NCBI GenBank assembly: GCA_017472305.1
Contig: JAFUQP010000016.1
Span: 1 to 64,000, forward strand
Reading direction: 5' to 3'
Length of the DNA: 64,000 bases
Origin: Clostridia bacterium
GTDB taxonomy: Bacteria; Bacillota; Clostridia; Oscillospirales; CAG-272
The position numbers were made by a program, and so were the translations under genes. Positions 23,318 to 32,900 of the stretch are shown here, piece by piece (positions within the stretch are counted from its first letter, which is position 1; each line of letters opens with the position of its first letter). The notes under the pieces are model-generated. The model did not search any database, was not told the DNA's origin, and was given only the letters and a program-made list of their open reading frames with translations.

Positions 23318-24154
23318 TTATTTCTTCTCAAACCCCACCAGCACGCCGCCAAGCTCGGCATAGAAGGAGCAAAGCCCGCCCGTGGTTCCAACTGTCACAG
23401 TCGCCTCGGGGTACTTACCGAGAATAAGCGAGCGAAGCGAGGCTGCCGCCTCGGGGTTCTTTGTATGATGTATTCTGACTCTGCCGCCCGAGTAGCCCTC
23501 GCGCTCCATAAGCCCGAAAAGCGACGAGATTGCCGCCGACCTTCCGCGCGACTTCTCCACAATTTCAAGAGTCCCCTTGTCACTCGCCTTACCTACAACG
23601 CGTATACCGAGAAGCCCCGAGAGCTTTGCGACTATCGGGTTAACTCTGCCGTTCGCCGCAAGATTATGTAACGACTCGAGGGCAAAGAGAAGCCCCGTTT
23701 TCTCCTTGTACTCGGAGATGCGTCCGCATATTTCGTCAAAGTCGCAGCCCGAGTCAAGAAGCTCGGCAATCCTCTCGACGGTAAGCGCGCACTCGGGTCC
23801 TGTAGAAAGACTGTCTATAACCTCGACGCGTCTGTCGGGGTGCGCCGCCTCGTATTCCTTTGCGGCAGCTCTTGCCGCGTTGCAGCTGCCCGAGAGTCCG
23901 CTTGTAATGGTCACGCAGAATACCCTGTCGGCGTCACCAAAGGCAGAAATATATTCGTCGGGATTAGGGCAGGACGAGCGCGACTTGCCCTTGTAGCGGC
24001 GAAGCTCCTCTGCCATTTTGCCGCCGTCAAGCTCGCTTGTGTCAATATACTCGCGCTCGGCGGTTATTATCTTCAGAGGTACCGTGAAAAACGGCACCGA
24101 ATAGTTAATTTCCTTAATATCAACCGAGGAATCGGCGACTATTCTGTAATTCAT
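23318..24154 (-). CDS. DegV family fatty-acid-binding protein
   Basis: 278 residues. The opening IVADSSVDI and the later SRSSCPNPDEYISAF and VFCVTITSGLSGSCNAA motifs are those of DegV/FakB proteins, which bind a fatty acid in a cleft between two domains and present it to the fatty acid kinase FakA. EVIDSLSTGPECAL and LFALESLHNLAANGRVNPIVA follow in the expected order. The start follows AGGAG by eight bases. It is transcribed alone, convergent to clpB, from the promoter at 24231-24259. The fatty-acid role is family knowledge; no fakA is seen nearby. Confidence 0.93.
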   Translation of the reverse strand: MNYRIVADSSVDIKEINYSVPFFTVPLKIITAEREYIDTSELDGGKMAEELRRYKGKSRSSCPNPDEYISAFGDADRVFCVTITSGLSGSCNAARAAAKEYEAAHPDRRVEVIDSLSTGPECALTVERIAELLDSGCDFDEICGRISEYKEKTGLLFALESLHNLAANGRVNPIVAKLSGLLGIRVVGKASDKGTLEIVEKSRGRSAAISSLFGLMEREGYSGGRVRIHHTKNPEAAASLRSLILGKYPEATVTVGTTGGLCSFYAELGGVLVGFEKK

Positions 24155-24230
24155 TTTCTGTTCTCCTATGGCGATTTTTCACACCGATACACGGCTTTAA
24201 ATATTTCTTTCGCGTATAATTTACAGATAT

Positions 24231-24259
24231 ATTTTATCATATTTGACACAATAAGTCAA
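24231..24259 (-). promoter_or_regulatory. Promoter of degV-type gene
   Basis: TTGACT (24254-24259), 17 bp, TAAAAT (24231-24236) on the minus strand. The area also holds an inverted pair TTGACA/TGTCAA (24241-24266) around the -35 region that could be a repressor site. Confidence 0.7.
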
Positions 24260-24404
24260 TATGTCAATTATTTTTCCAAATTTAGTAAATAATATTTTTG
24301 CGTTTTTATAAAATGTTTACAAAATATTATTTATTTGCCTATGCAATATGCTTTATAATATTTATGCAAATTTACAATTTTTACATACACGAAGGAAGAA
24401 AGAA

Positions 24405-27400
24405 ATGCTCGTCTTAAAGAACATCAAAAAGGACTACGTGACCTCGTCGGAAACCGTCCGTGCCTTGAAGGGTATCGATATCGCCTTCCGCGACAGAGAG
24501 TTCGTGTCAATTCTCGGTCCGTCGGGCTGCGGAAAGACCACCCTTCTTAACATTATCGGCGGTCTTGACAGATACACCTCGGGCGACCTCGTAATTAACG
24601 GAAGAAGCACCAAGCTCTACCGCGACCGCGACTGGGACGTCTACAGAAACCACAGGGTAGGCTTCATATTCCAGAGCTACAACCTTATCCCCCACCAGAC
24701 GGTGCTCGGCAACGTTGAGCTTGCGCTCACTATTGCGGGTATCCCGAAGGAGGAGCGCGTCGCACGCTCGAAGGCAGCGCTCGACAAGGTCGGTCTTGCA
24801 GGTCAGTATTACAAGCGCCCAAATCAGCTCTCGGGCGGTCAGTGCCAGAGAGTGGCTATAGCGCGCGCACTCGTAAACGACCCTGAAATTCTTCTTGCCG
24901 ACGAGCCGACGGGCGCACTCGACACTGTGACCTCGGTGCAGATAATGAACCTTATCCGCGAGATTGCAGGCGAGCGTCTTGTAATAATGGTAACTCACAA
25001 CCCCGAGCTTGCCGAGGAGTATTCGACCCGAATTGTCAGACTCCTTGACGGAGAGCTTCAGGAGGACACTAACCCCGTAAGCGCCGAGGAGCTTGCGGCA
25101 GCAGAGGCAGCAATTGCCGAGGCTTCCGCCGAAGAGGCAACCGAAGCAACCGAAGCAACCGCCGAAAAAGAGCCCGCCGTCGCAGAGGTAACTACCGAAG
25201 GTTCGGCTGACGAAAGCAGAAAAACCTTAAAAAAGGCAGAAAAAGCGAAGCAGAAAAAGAGGAAGGAGAAGGCAAAGATGTCCTTCTTCACCGCCTTCCG
25301 CCTCTCTGCAAGAAACCTTATATCCAAAAAGGGCAGAACCTCAATGATAGGAATTGCGGGCTCGATAGGCATTATCGGTATTGCGATGGTGCTTGCCTTC
25401 TCGGCGGGAATACGCGGATATATTGCCTCAATGCAGGACGATATGCTCTCGGGTAACCCGATAACGATAACCAGAACCGCCTACGACCTCAACTCGATTA
25501 CAGGACTTATGGAGAGCATGACGAGTGAGGACGACAAGAGCGGCAGGGACAAGAATTCCGTATACGTAAACTCCATTATCGAAAGCCTCGTCGAGATGAA
25601 CAAGAACGCCGAGGATATCGTTATGGAAAACGAGATAACCGAGGCTTACGTCAACTACGTTCTCGCAATGGACGAGAGCTACTACAAGGCTATGATGCTC
25701 GGCTACGGAATCGATATGACGGTGAACATCTACACCGACTTCAGATATTCGTCAAGCTCAACCCCCGAGAACATTTCGCTTCACCGCCTGCTTAACGTTG
25801 CAAAGTCAGTGCTTGCAAAGACCGAAATTGCAGAGCAGGCAGAGAGCATAACCTCGCTTGCCCCCTCGCTTAAGGAAATGCCGAACAACTCCGACTACAT
25901 TCTCTCGCAGTACGAGCTTGTCGGCGAGGGCAGCCGCCTTGCAACCGAGAAGGACGAGATAATGCTCGTTCTCAACCCCGACGGCGAGCTTTCGGATATG
26001 CTGCTTGCGCGCCTCGGCTACTTCACCGAGGAGGAGGTGCTTGAGATTGTCAAGAAGGCACAGTACGAGGCACTTCCCGACTCCGAGAAGGACGAAAACA
26101 ACAAGGGCTACAGCGATGCGCTCTATAAGGAGAAGTTCAGCTACGCTGAGCTTCTTAACAAGGAATTCGTATGGTATCCGAACGACACTGTATTTGAGGC
26201 AGGCGAGCCTATGGTAATTCCCGGAGTGGGAACCATTCCCGCAATGTATCAGTATAATTCCGAGTCCTCGTCCTTTGTAGACAGCGAAAGCAACGGCGCA
26301 CTTCCCCTGAAGGTTGTCGGAATCCTTATCCCGAAGGACACCGTTTCCTTCGGCTCTCTCACCTCAGGCATCTACTACACGAAGGCTCTGACCGACCACG
26401 TGCTCGAGAAGAACGCAGACTCGAATATTGAGGAGTGGATTAACTCCGAGGAAGCAAAGTCACTTCTCGCAAAGACCTTCTATAACCTTCCCTACTCCTA
26501 CACCTATTCCTACGATACAAACGGTAACGGAGTTATCGACGTAAGTGAGGACGCAAACGGCAACCGTATACTTGACGAGGGCGAGGACAAGAACGGCAAC
26601 GGAGTTCTCGACCTAGGTGAAACCTACCGCGACGGAACCGCCACTATCGGCCCCGACCTTACTATGAACGAGATGCTTCTGCTCTCGAGAGTTGACCAGA
26701 ACGACCCCGACGCTATGGCGGCGGTTATGGCGCAGCTCGATACTGCCGATATGCTTGAAAGATTTGCAAGAAAGCTCGGCGGAGTAAGCCTTGCAAGCTC
26801 TATAACAATCTACCCGAACAGCTTCGACGAGAAGCACCGCGTCACCGATTACCTTGACGGTTGGAACGAGGAGCTTCCCGAGGGCAAGACTCACTTCGAG
26901 TACGCCGACAAGGACGGCAACACCGTAAGGGTTGCAAGGGACGACAAGCACAAGATAACCTACACCGACGCAATCGAGCTTATGGTCAACCTTATCAACA
27001 CAATGATTGATATCGTTACCGTCGGACTTATCGCCTTCACCTCGGTATCTCTCGTCGTATCTACCGTTATGATAGGAATTATCACCTACGTATCGGTTGT
27101 CGAGAGAATCAAGGAAATCGGCGTTATCCGCTCGCTCGGCGGAAGAAAGCGCGACGTTTCCAACCTCTTCATTGCCGAAACCTTCATTATCGGACTGCTT
27201 GCGGGACTTATCGGCGTCGGCTTTACCTACCTTGCCTCTACGGTAGTGAATATAATACTCAAACCGATAATCGGCTACGGAAGCATAGCGGCGCTTCCTC
27301 TCGGAAACGCAATATTCCTCGTTATCCTGAGTGTCGGACTTACGCTTATCTCGGGACTTATGCCCGCCTCGAGCGCAGCAAGAAAGGACCCCGTCGTAGC

Positions 27401-27416
27401 GCTCCGCACCGAATAA
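24405..27416 (+). CDS. Fused ABC transporter ATPase-permease (MacB/FtsX type)
   Basis: 1003 residues, start at the ATG behind GAAGGAAG, 19 codons inside the longest frame. The N-terminal ATPase has GPSGCGKT (38-45), LSGGQ and ILLADEPTGALD. An Ala/Glu-rich linker and a Lys-rich stretch (about 225-290) join it to a permease with one membrane helix (about 315-340), a large extracellular domain of roughly 500 residues and three C-terminal helices of FtsX type. The outer domain contains three consecutive 12-residue EF-hand-like loops (704-739, each DxNGNxxxDxxE). MacB-like systems act by mechanotransmission on export of peptides or lipoproteins; the substrate here is unknown. It is transcribed alone and has a terminator. 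Confidence 0.9.
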   Translation: MLVLKNIKKDYVTSSETVRALKGIDIAFRDREFVSILGPSGCGKTTLLNIIGGLDRYTSGDLVINGRSTKLYRDRDWDVYRNHRVGFIFQSYNLIPHQTVLGNVELALTIAGIPKEERVARSKAALDKVGLAGQYYKRPNQLSGGQCQRVAIARALVNDPEILLADEPTGALDTVTSVQIMNLIREIAGERLVIMVTHNPELAEEYSTRIVRLLDGELQEDTNPVSAEELAAAEAAIAEASAEEATEATEATAEKEPAVAEVTTEGSADESRKTLKKAEKAKQKKRKEKAKMSFFTAFRLSARNLISKKGRTSMIGIAGSIGIIGIAMVLAFSAGIRGYIASMQDDMLSGNPITITRTAYDLNSITGLMESMTSEDDKSGRDKNSVYVNSIIESLVEMNKNAEDIVMENEITEAYVNYVLAMDESYYKAMMLGYGIDMTVNIYTDFRYSSSSTPENISLHRLLNVAKSVLAKTEIAEQAESITSLAPSLKEMPNNSDYILSQYELVGEGSRLATEKDEIMLVLNPDGELSDMLLARLGYFTEEEVLEIVKKAQYEALPDSEKDENNKGYSDALYKEKFSYAELLNKEFVWYPNDTVFEAGEPMVIPGVGTIPAMYQYNSESSSFVDSESNGALPLKVVGILIPKDTVSFGSLTSGIYYTKALTDHVLEKNADSNIEEWINSEEAKSLLAKTFYNLPYSYTYSYDTNGNGVIDVSEDANGNRILDEGEDKNGNGVLDLGETYRDGTATIGPDLTMNEMLLLSRVDQNDPDAMAAVMAQLDTADMLERFARKLGGVSLASSITIYPNSFDEKHRVTDYLDGWNEELPEGKTHFEYADKDGNTVRVARDDKHKITYTDAIELMVNLINTMIDIVTVGLIAFTSVSLVVSTVMIGIITYVSVVERIKEIGVIRSLGGRKRDVSNLFIAETFIIGLLAGLIGVGFTYLASTVVNIILKPIIGYGSIAALPLGNAIFLVILSVGLTLISGLMPASSAARKDPVVALRTE

Positions 27417-27450
27417 TTTTAACAGCTCAAAACGCTTGTTTTAAATGATA

Positions 27451-27478
27451 AAAGCCTCACTGCAAAGCGGGGCTTTTT
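27451..27478 (+). terminator. Terminator after ABC fusion gene
   Basis: AAAGCCTC pairs with GGGGCTTT (one T-G pair) and is followed by TTTTT. Confidence 0.8.
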
Positions 27479-27488
27479 GATATCGTTC

Positions 27489-27524
27489 GGAGGTTGAAAA
27501 ATGATTATTTTAATAGACTTTGGG
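27489..27524 (+). pseudogene. Fragment duplicating the start of the XRE gene
   Basis: GGAGGTTGAAAAATGATT and the next 18 bases repeat the ribosome site and first codons of the XRE gene at 27849-27885 with few changes, but the frame soon leaves any similarity. It flanks the small minus-strand gene on the other side and looks like a remnant of a duplication or insertion. Confidence 0.65.
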
Positions 27525-27531
27525 TTATTAA

Positions 27532-27771
27532 TTAACCAAAATCGTGCCTTCCGCCGCAATCTATACCCATACCTTCCAGAACACAAACAATTTGTTCTAT
27601 TCTTTCGAAACAATCGTCATCATCTAAATTGTCGTTTCCAACAATCTCCTTTATTGCCTTTAACGCCTTGTAACATTCCTTCTCAACGATATTATTCAAA
27701 TCAAGAATATCGCCCTCGTCAGGTTTTTCGCTGCAAAAATAATCAAATAGCAGTTCTTTTATAAGCTCCAT
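27532..27771 (-). CDS. Small acidic protein of unknown function
   Basis: 79 residues, start supported by AAAGGAG nine bases upstream. It is helical and acidic (KPDEGDILDLNNIVEKE, DNLDDDDCFERIEQIV) with three cysteines and no membrane segment. No family is recognised with confidence. It is divergent from an XRE-type regulator 89 bp away, and its promoter overlaps an inverted repeat. It may therefore be controlled by that regulator or act together with it; a toxin-antitoxin-like pair is possible but not shown. Confidence 0.72.
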   Translation of the reverse strand: MELIKELLFDYFCSEKPDEGDILDLNNIVEKECYKALKAIKEIVGNDNLDDDDCFERIEQIVCVLEGMGIDCGGRHDFG

Positions 27772-27786
27772 AAAAATTCTCCTTTC

Positions 27787-27831
27787 TATGGGGATTATAT
27801 CCCCTTAATAAATAAGATTATAACCCCCATA
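27787..27831. promoter_or_regulatory. Inverted repeat operator in divergent region
   Basis: TATGGGGATTATA (27787-27799) and TATAACCCCCATA (27819-27831) form an imperfect inverted repeat with 12 of 13 pairs. The second arm covers part of the minus-strand promoter spacer and -10 box. It is a likely site for the XRE protein encoded at 27861. Confidence 0.6.
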
Positions 27832-27845
27832 ATAATAAATGTCAA
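27817..27845 (-). promoter_or_regulatory. Promoter of small acidic protein gene
   Basis: TTGACA (27840-27845), 17 bp, TATAAT (27817-27822) on the minus strand, a perfect consensus. Confidence 0.88.
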
Positions 27846-27860
27846 TATGGAGGTTGAAAA

Positions 27861-28070
27861 ATGATTGTTTTTGATAGACTTTGGAACACTATGCACAAAA
27901 GGGGCGTTAGCACGTACAAGCTTCGCGAGGACTGCGGAATTGACAGCAAAACCGTTCGCAGGCTCAAAGCCAACGACAATATCGAAACGAAAACCCTCTC
28001 CAAGCTATGCGCGGCACTCGATTGCAAAATCGAGGATATAATGGAGTATGTTCCCGACAGCGACACCTGA
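27861..28070 (+). CDS. XRE family helix-turn-helix protein
   Basis: 69 residues that are almost entirely a Cro/C1-type DNA-binding domain: GVSTYKLREDCGIDSKTVRRLK forms the helix-turn-helix and IETKTLSKLCAALDCKIEDIMEYV the closing helices. The start follows ATGGAGG by seven bases. Such short Cro-like proteins repress their own divergent region; the inverted repeat at 27787-27831 is the obvious candidate site. Part of this gene's 5' end is duplicated at 27489-27524. Confidence 0.88.
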   Translation: MIVFDRLWNTMHKRGVSTYKLREDCGIDSKTVRRLKANDNIETKTLSKLCAALDCKIEDIMEYVPDSDT

Positions 28071-28130
28071 AGAATTTGATGTAGGCGAGCCAAGCAAGAA
28101 AAACAGAGGCGAATTTTCTCGAATTAATAC

Positions 28131-28159
28131 TTGACTTTTTCCTTTACGCGTGTTATAAT
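28131..28159 (+). promoter_or_regulatory. Promoter of pyrC
   Basis: TTGACT (28131-28136), 17 bp, TATAAT (28154-28159). The leader is only about 45 bases, with no room for a PyrR-type attenuator. Confidence 0.87.
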
Positions 28160-28210
28160 ATTATGAAATATAATGTAACTAGAGTAAGTTAGGAAAGGTA
28201 AGGTTACTGT

Positions 28211-29467
28211 ATGAAGGCACTGTTCCGCAATGCTATGGTTTATGAAAACGGCAAAATCGAGCAGCGTGATATGTTCTTCGACGGTGCCTCTGTTTTCCCT
28301 TTCTCGGGTGATTTTTCCTCTTTTGACAATTCTGTTTCCGTTGTTGATAATACCGTTATTATTCCCGGTTTCTGTGATGTTCACGTTCATCTCAGAGAGC
28401 CGGGTTTTTCTTATAAGGAAACGATTGCAAGCGGAACGGCGGCATCGGCACGCGGAGGATATACCGCGGTTTGCTCTATGCCAAATCTTAAGCCCGCACC
28501 CGACAGCGTGGAAAATCTTGGGGTACAGCTCGAGATAATCGAAAGAGATGCGAAAATCAAGGTTATCCCCTACGGCACTATAACCGTTGGAGAGGGTGGC
28601 GAGCAGCTCTCGGATATGGAAGGGTTGGCTCAGTCGGTCGCAGGCTTCTCCGACGACGGCAGAGGCGTGCAGAGCGACGTGGTGATGCTCGAGGCAATGA
28701 AGAGAGCAAAGGCGCTCGGCAAGCCGATAGTCGCGCACTGCGAGGACAATTCCCTGCTCCGCGGCGGCTACATTCACGACGGAGAATACGCTAAGGCTCA
28801 CGGCCACAGAGGTATATGCTCCGAGAGCGAATGGGGACAGATTAAGCGCGACCTTGAGCTTGTCAGACAGACGGGCTGCAAGTACCATATATGCCACGTT
28901 TCCACAAAGGAGAGCGTCGAGCTTATAAGACGGGCAAAGGCAGAGGGCCTTGACGTCACCTGCGAAACAGGACCGCACTACCTTACCCTCGACGACTCGC
29001 ACCTCACCGAGGACGCGAGATTTAAAATGAACCCGCCGCTTCGCTCCCCCGAGGACCGCGAGGCAATGCTACGCGGAGTTCTCGACGGCACGGTGGATAT
29101 GATAGCAACCGACCACGCGCCCCACTCCGAAGAGGAGAAGTCGCGCGGACTTGAAAAGAGCGCGATGGGTGTTGTCGGAATAGAAACCGCCTTCGCGGTT
29201 ATGTATACGCACTTCGTTCGCACAGGCACAATGACGCTTGAAAAGCTTGTTGAGATAATGTCAACAAAGCCCCGCGAGCGCTTCGGAATAGACTCCGACC
29301 CGGGCTTCACGGTCTTTGAGGTCGGCACAGAGCACACCGTCAACCCCGACGACTTCCTATCAAAGGGCAGAGCCACTCCCTTCGCAGGCGACAAAGTCTA
29401 TGGCGAGTGCCTGCTTACGGTCTACGAGGGCAAGCCGGTTTACCTAAATCCGAAAATCGGAAATTAA
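28211..29467 (+). CDS. pyrC: Dihydroorotase
   Basis: 418 residues, class I dihydroorotase that cyclises carbamoyl aspartate. The zinc-binding DVHVHLREPG motif is at about residues 56-65, with a carboxylated-lysine/His region further on (AHCEDNSLL, CHVSTKESVELI) and the catalytic ATDHAPHS near residue 300. Length and motifs fit the Bacillus PyrC group. The ribosome site is imperfect (TAAGG about ten bases upstream), but the start agrees with the family. First gene of the UMP cluster, separated from carB by a repeat-filled 444 bp. Confidence 0.95.
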   Translation: MKALFRNAMVYENGKIEQRDMFFDGASVFPFSGDFSSFDNSVSVVDNTVIIPGFCDVHVHLREPGFSYKETIASGTAASARGGYTAVCSMPNLKPAPDSVENLGVQLEIIERDAKIKVIPYGTITVGEGGEQLSDMEGLAQSVAGFSDDGRGVQSDVVMLEAMKRAKALGKPIVAHCEDNSLLRGGYIHDGEYAKAHGHRGICSESEWGQIKRDLELVRQTGCKYHICHVSTKESVELIRRAKAEGLDVTCETGPHYLTLDDSHLTEDARFKMNPPLRSPEDREAMLRGVLDGTVDMIATDHAPHSEEEKSRGLEKSAMGVVGIETAFAVMYTHFVRTGTMTLEKLVEIMSTKPRERFGIDSDPGFTVFEVGTEHTVNPDDFLSKGRATPFAGDKVYGECLLTVYEGKPVYLNPKIGN

Positions 29468-29516
29468 GGTTAACAATCAAAAGCACAAAGCATCAACCAA
29501 GTATTAATCACAAAGC

Positions 29517-29892
29517 ACCAACCAAGTATTAATTTAGACGAAAACGTGGAAATTTTTCAAAAGACAAAGAAAATTTCACCGTCAGTATACGATTACCGAC
29601 AAGAGATTCTCTCCCGTTTTGCGAAAATTTGCCGTTTTCACCACCAACCAAGTATTAAACTAGAGGAAAACGTGGAAATTTTTCAAAAGACAAAGAAAAT
29701 TTCGCCGTCAGTATACGATTACCGACAAGAGGTTCTCTTCCGTTTTGCGAAAATTTGCCGTTTTCAGACCAACCAAGTATTAATTTAGAGGAAAACGTGG
29801 AAATTTTTCAAAAGACAAAGAAAATTTCGCCGTCAATATACGAATATTGACAAGAAATTTCTCTGCCGTATTTTTGGAAAATTTGCCGTTTT
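29517..29892. repeat. Three tandem 125-bp palindromic units
   Basis: Units begin with ACCAACCAAGTATTAA at 29517, 29643 and 29768. Each has outer arms GAAAACG...AAATTTT and AAAATTT...CGTTTTC that can pair across about 100 bases. An inner hairpin is GTCAGT/ACCGAC in units 1 and 2, and a perfect GTCAATAT/ATATTGAC in unit 3. Unit 3 is the most diverged. Confidence 0.88.
29847..29874 (+). promoter_or_regulatory. Possible carB promoter inside third repeat unit
   Basis: TTGACA (29847-29852), 16 bp, TATTTT (29869-29874). Units 1 and 2 have CCGACA at the matching -35 position, so the -35 box is unique to unit 3. The -10 box is weak. Confidence 0.4.
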
Positions 29893-29911
29893 CACCGAGG
29901 AGGATATAAAA

Positions 29912-32900
29912 ATGGCAAAGAGAACAGACATCAAACGCGTTATGATTATAGGCTCAGGTCCTATAATCATCGGTCAGGCAGCAGAGTTTGACTACGCAGG
30001 CACACAGGCGTGCCTCGCGCTTAAGGAAGAGGGCTACGAGGTTATACTCGTAAACTCTAACCCCGCTACCATTATGACAGATACCACTATTGCGGATAAG
30101 GTTTATATGGAGCCGCTTACGCTCGAATATATCGCAAAGATTATCAGATACGAGCGTCCCGACGCAATCGTTCCCGGTATCGGAGGACAGACAGGCCTTA
30201 ATATGGCTATGCTCCTCGAGAAGAAGGGTATCCTTAAGGAGAGCGGAGTTGAGCTTCTCGGTACTTCCTCGCGAAGCATTGAGAGAGCCGAGGACAGAGA
30301 GCTATTCAAGGAGCTTTGCGAGTCTATCGGCGAGCCGGTTATTCCCTCCGATATCGCTAACACCGTCGAAGAGGCTGTCGCCGTTGCAAAGAAAATCGGC
30401 TACCCCGTAGTTCTTCGTCCCGCCTTCACCCTCGGCGGCACGGGCGGCGGATTTGCTTACTCTGAGGAGGAGCTTCGTGAGCTTGCGGTAGGCGCGCTTG
30501 CCGCTTCCCCCGTAAGCCAGGTTCTCGTAGAGAAGAGCGTGCGCGGATATAAGGAAATCGAATTTGAGGTTATGCGTGACTCGGCTGACAACGCTATCAC
30601 CATCTGCGGTATGGAGAACATCGACCCCGTCGGCGTTCACACCGGCGACAGTATGGTTGTAGCTCCCATTATGACTCTTAACGACCACGACCTTAAGATG
30701 CTCAACGACTCGGCTATCAAGCTTATCCGCGAGCTTAAGATAGAGGGCGGCTGTAACGTTCAGTTCGCGCTCAACCCGAACTCCTCGGAGTACTACCTTA
30801 TCGAGGTTAACCCGAGAGTTTCGAGAAGCTCGGCGCTCGCCTCGAAGGCATCGGGCTACCCCATAGCGAGAGTTACCGCAAAGATTGCTCTCGGTATGAC
30901 CCTCGACGAGATTGAGGTTGCAGGCACGAAGGCTTCCTTTGAGCCAAGACTTGACTATATCGTAGCAAAGTTCCCCCGCTTCCCCTTCGACAAGTTCACC
31001 TCTGTTCCCAACAAGCTCGGCACTCAGATGAAGGCAACAGGCGAATGTATGGGTATCGGCTCGAACCTCGAGGAGTGCATACTCAAGTCGGTGCGCTCGC
31101 TTGAGATTGGCGTATGCCACCTTCATATGACAAAGTTTGACGAGAAGGGCGACAAAGAAATTCTCGATTACATTGAAGAATTCCACGACGACAACGCATT
31201 TGCTATCGCTGAGCTCTTCCGCCGCGGCCACTCGGTAGAGGAGATTGCCGCTATCACGAAAATCACTCCCTTCTTCCTTGAGTCCTTCAAGAAAATCACC
31301 GATATGGAAGCTTCGCTCAAGAAGGCTTCGGGCGATGCAGCGCTTCTTGCCGAAGCAAAGAAAATGGGCTTCTCGGACAAGTTTATTGCAAGGCTCTGGG
31401 GAGTATCCGAGCTTGACGTCGTAGCGGCGCGCAAGGCTGCGGGCATTATTCCCGTATTCCGTATGGTTGACACCGCGCACGTAGGCGCGTACACCCCCTA
31501 CTTCTACTCGTCCTTCACAGGCGAGAATGAGTCAAGACTCTCCGAGGGCAAAAAGAAGGTAATCGTGCTCGGCGCAGGTCCTATCCGTATCGGTCAGGGC
31601 GTTGAGTTCGACTATTCCACAGTTCACGCAGTCAACACCATCAGAAGGTGCGGCTACGAGGCAATTATCATAAACAACAACCCCGAGACGGTTTCTACCG
31701 ACTACACCACCTCGGACAAGCTCTACTTCGAGCCCCTCACCACCGAGGACGTTATGAACGTTATCGACTATGAGAAGCCCGACGGCGTTATCGCCTCTCT
31801 CGGCGGTCAGACGGCTATCAACCTTGCAGAGCCTCTTGCGGCTCGCGGTGTTAAAATCATAGGCACCGACTGCGAGGCAATCGACAGAGCCGAGAACCGC
31901 GACGCATTTGAGAAAATCCTCTCCTCGCTCGGAATTCCCCAGCCCAAGGGCCAGGCGGTTACAAAGATTGAAGAGGGTGTGCGCGTTGCGAAGGAGGTCG
32001 GCTACCCCGTGCTCGTCCGTCCCTCGTTCGTGCTTGGCGGCAGAGCTATGCAGCTTGTAGGTAACGAAAAGCAGCTCCGTCACTACTTAAGAACGGCTGT
32101 TGAGATTGACGAGGACAAGCCCGTACTCGTTGACCACTATATTCAGGGTAAAGAGGTCGAGGTCGATGCAATCTGCGACGGCCAGGACGTATTCGTAGCA
32201 GGTATTATGGAGCTTGTTGAGAGAACAGGCGTTCACTCGGGCGACAGTATCTCGGTTTATCCCGCCTTCTCGATTTCCGACAAGGTAAAGGGCAAGATTC
32301 TCTCCTACTCGAAGCAGCTCGGTCTTGCTATCGGCATTGTTGGTCTGTTTAACATTCAGTTTATCGTTGACGATAAAGAGGACGTTTATATTATCGAGGT
32401 TAACCCCCGTTCCTCGAGAACGGTTCCCTTCCTCTCGAAGTCCACAGGCTACTCGCTCGCGGATATTGCAACCGAGGTTATCCTCGGCAAGTCCTTAAAG
32501 GAGCTTGGCATCTTCTCGATTTACCCCGAGGAGAAGAAGAGATGGTACTGCAAGGTGCCTGTATTCTCCTTCAAGAAGATTAACGGTATCGACGCATACC
32601 TCTCGCCCGAGATGAAGTCCACAGGTGAGGCAATCGGCTACGACGACGACCTCTACAGAGCCTTCTATAAGGCGCTTCAGGCATCGGGAATGAACGTTCA
32701 GAACTACGGCACAATTCTCGTAACCATCGCCGACAAGGACAAGGCAGAGGCTCTTCCTCTTATCCGCCGCTTCTACAACCTCGGCTTCAACATCGAGGCA
32801 ACCGAGGGCACTGCAAGATATCTTAAGGAGCACGGCATCAAAACGAGAATCAAACAGAAGATTTCCTCGGGCTCTACCGACATCTACGACACCATAAGAC

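Larger units (their letters stand above)
29468..29911. other. Repeat-filled spacer between pyrC and carB
   Basis: No gene. Two short copies of CAACCAAGTATTAATCACAAAGCA-type sequence are followed by three palindromic units of about 125 bp (29517-29892) and the GAGGAGG of carB. Confidence 0.8.

Noticed and set aside
24353-24358. Promoter of the ABC fusion gene
   Set aside because: TATAAT is present but no acceptable -35 or extended -10 was found, so it is not listed as a feature.
28160-28210. PyrR-dependent attenuator before pyrC
   Set aside because: The leader is too short and lacks the PyrR-binding loop and a terminator.
29546-29788. 80-codon frame across the repeat units before carB
   Set aside because: It only reads the tandem repeats, giving a repeated peptide, and has no ribosome binding site.
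29517-29892. CRISPR or IS element
   Set aside because: Units of 125 bp repeat completely, with no spacers, no transposase and no target duplication.
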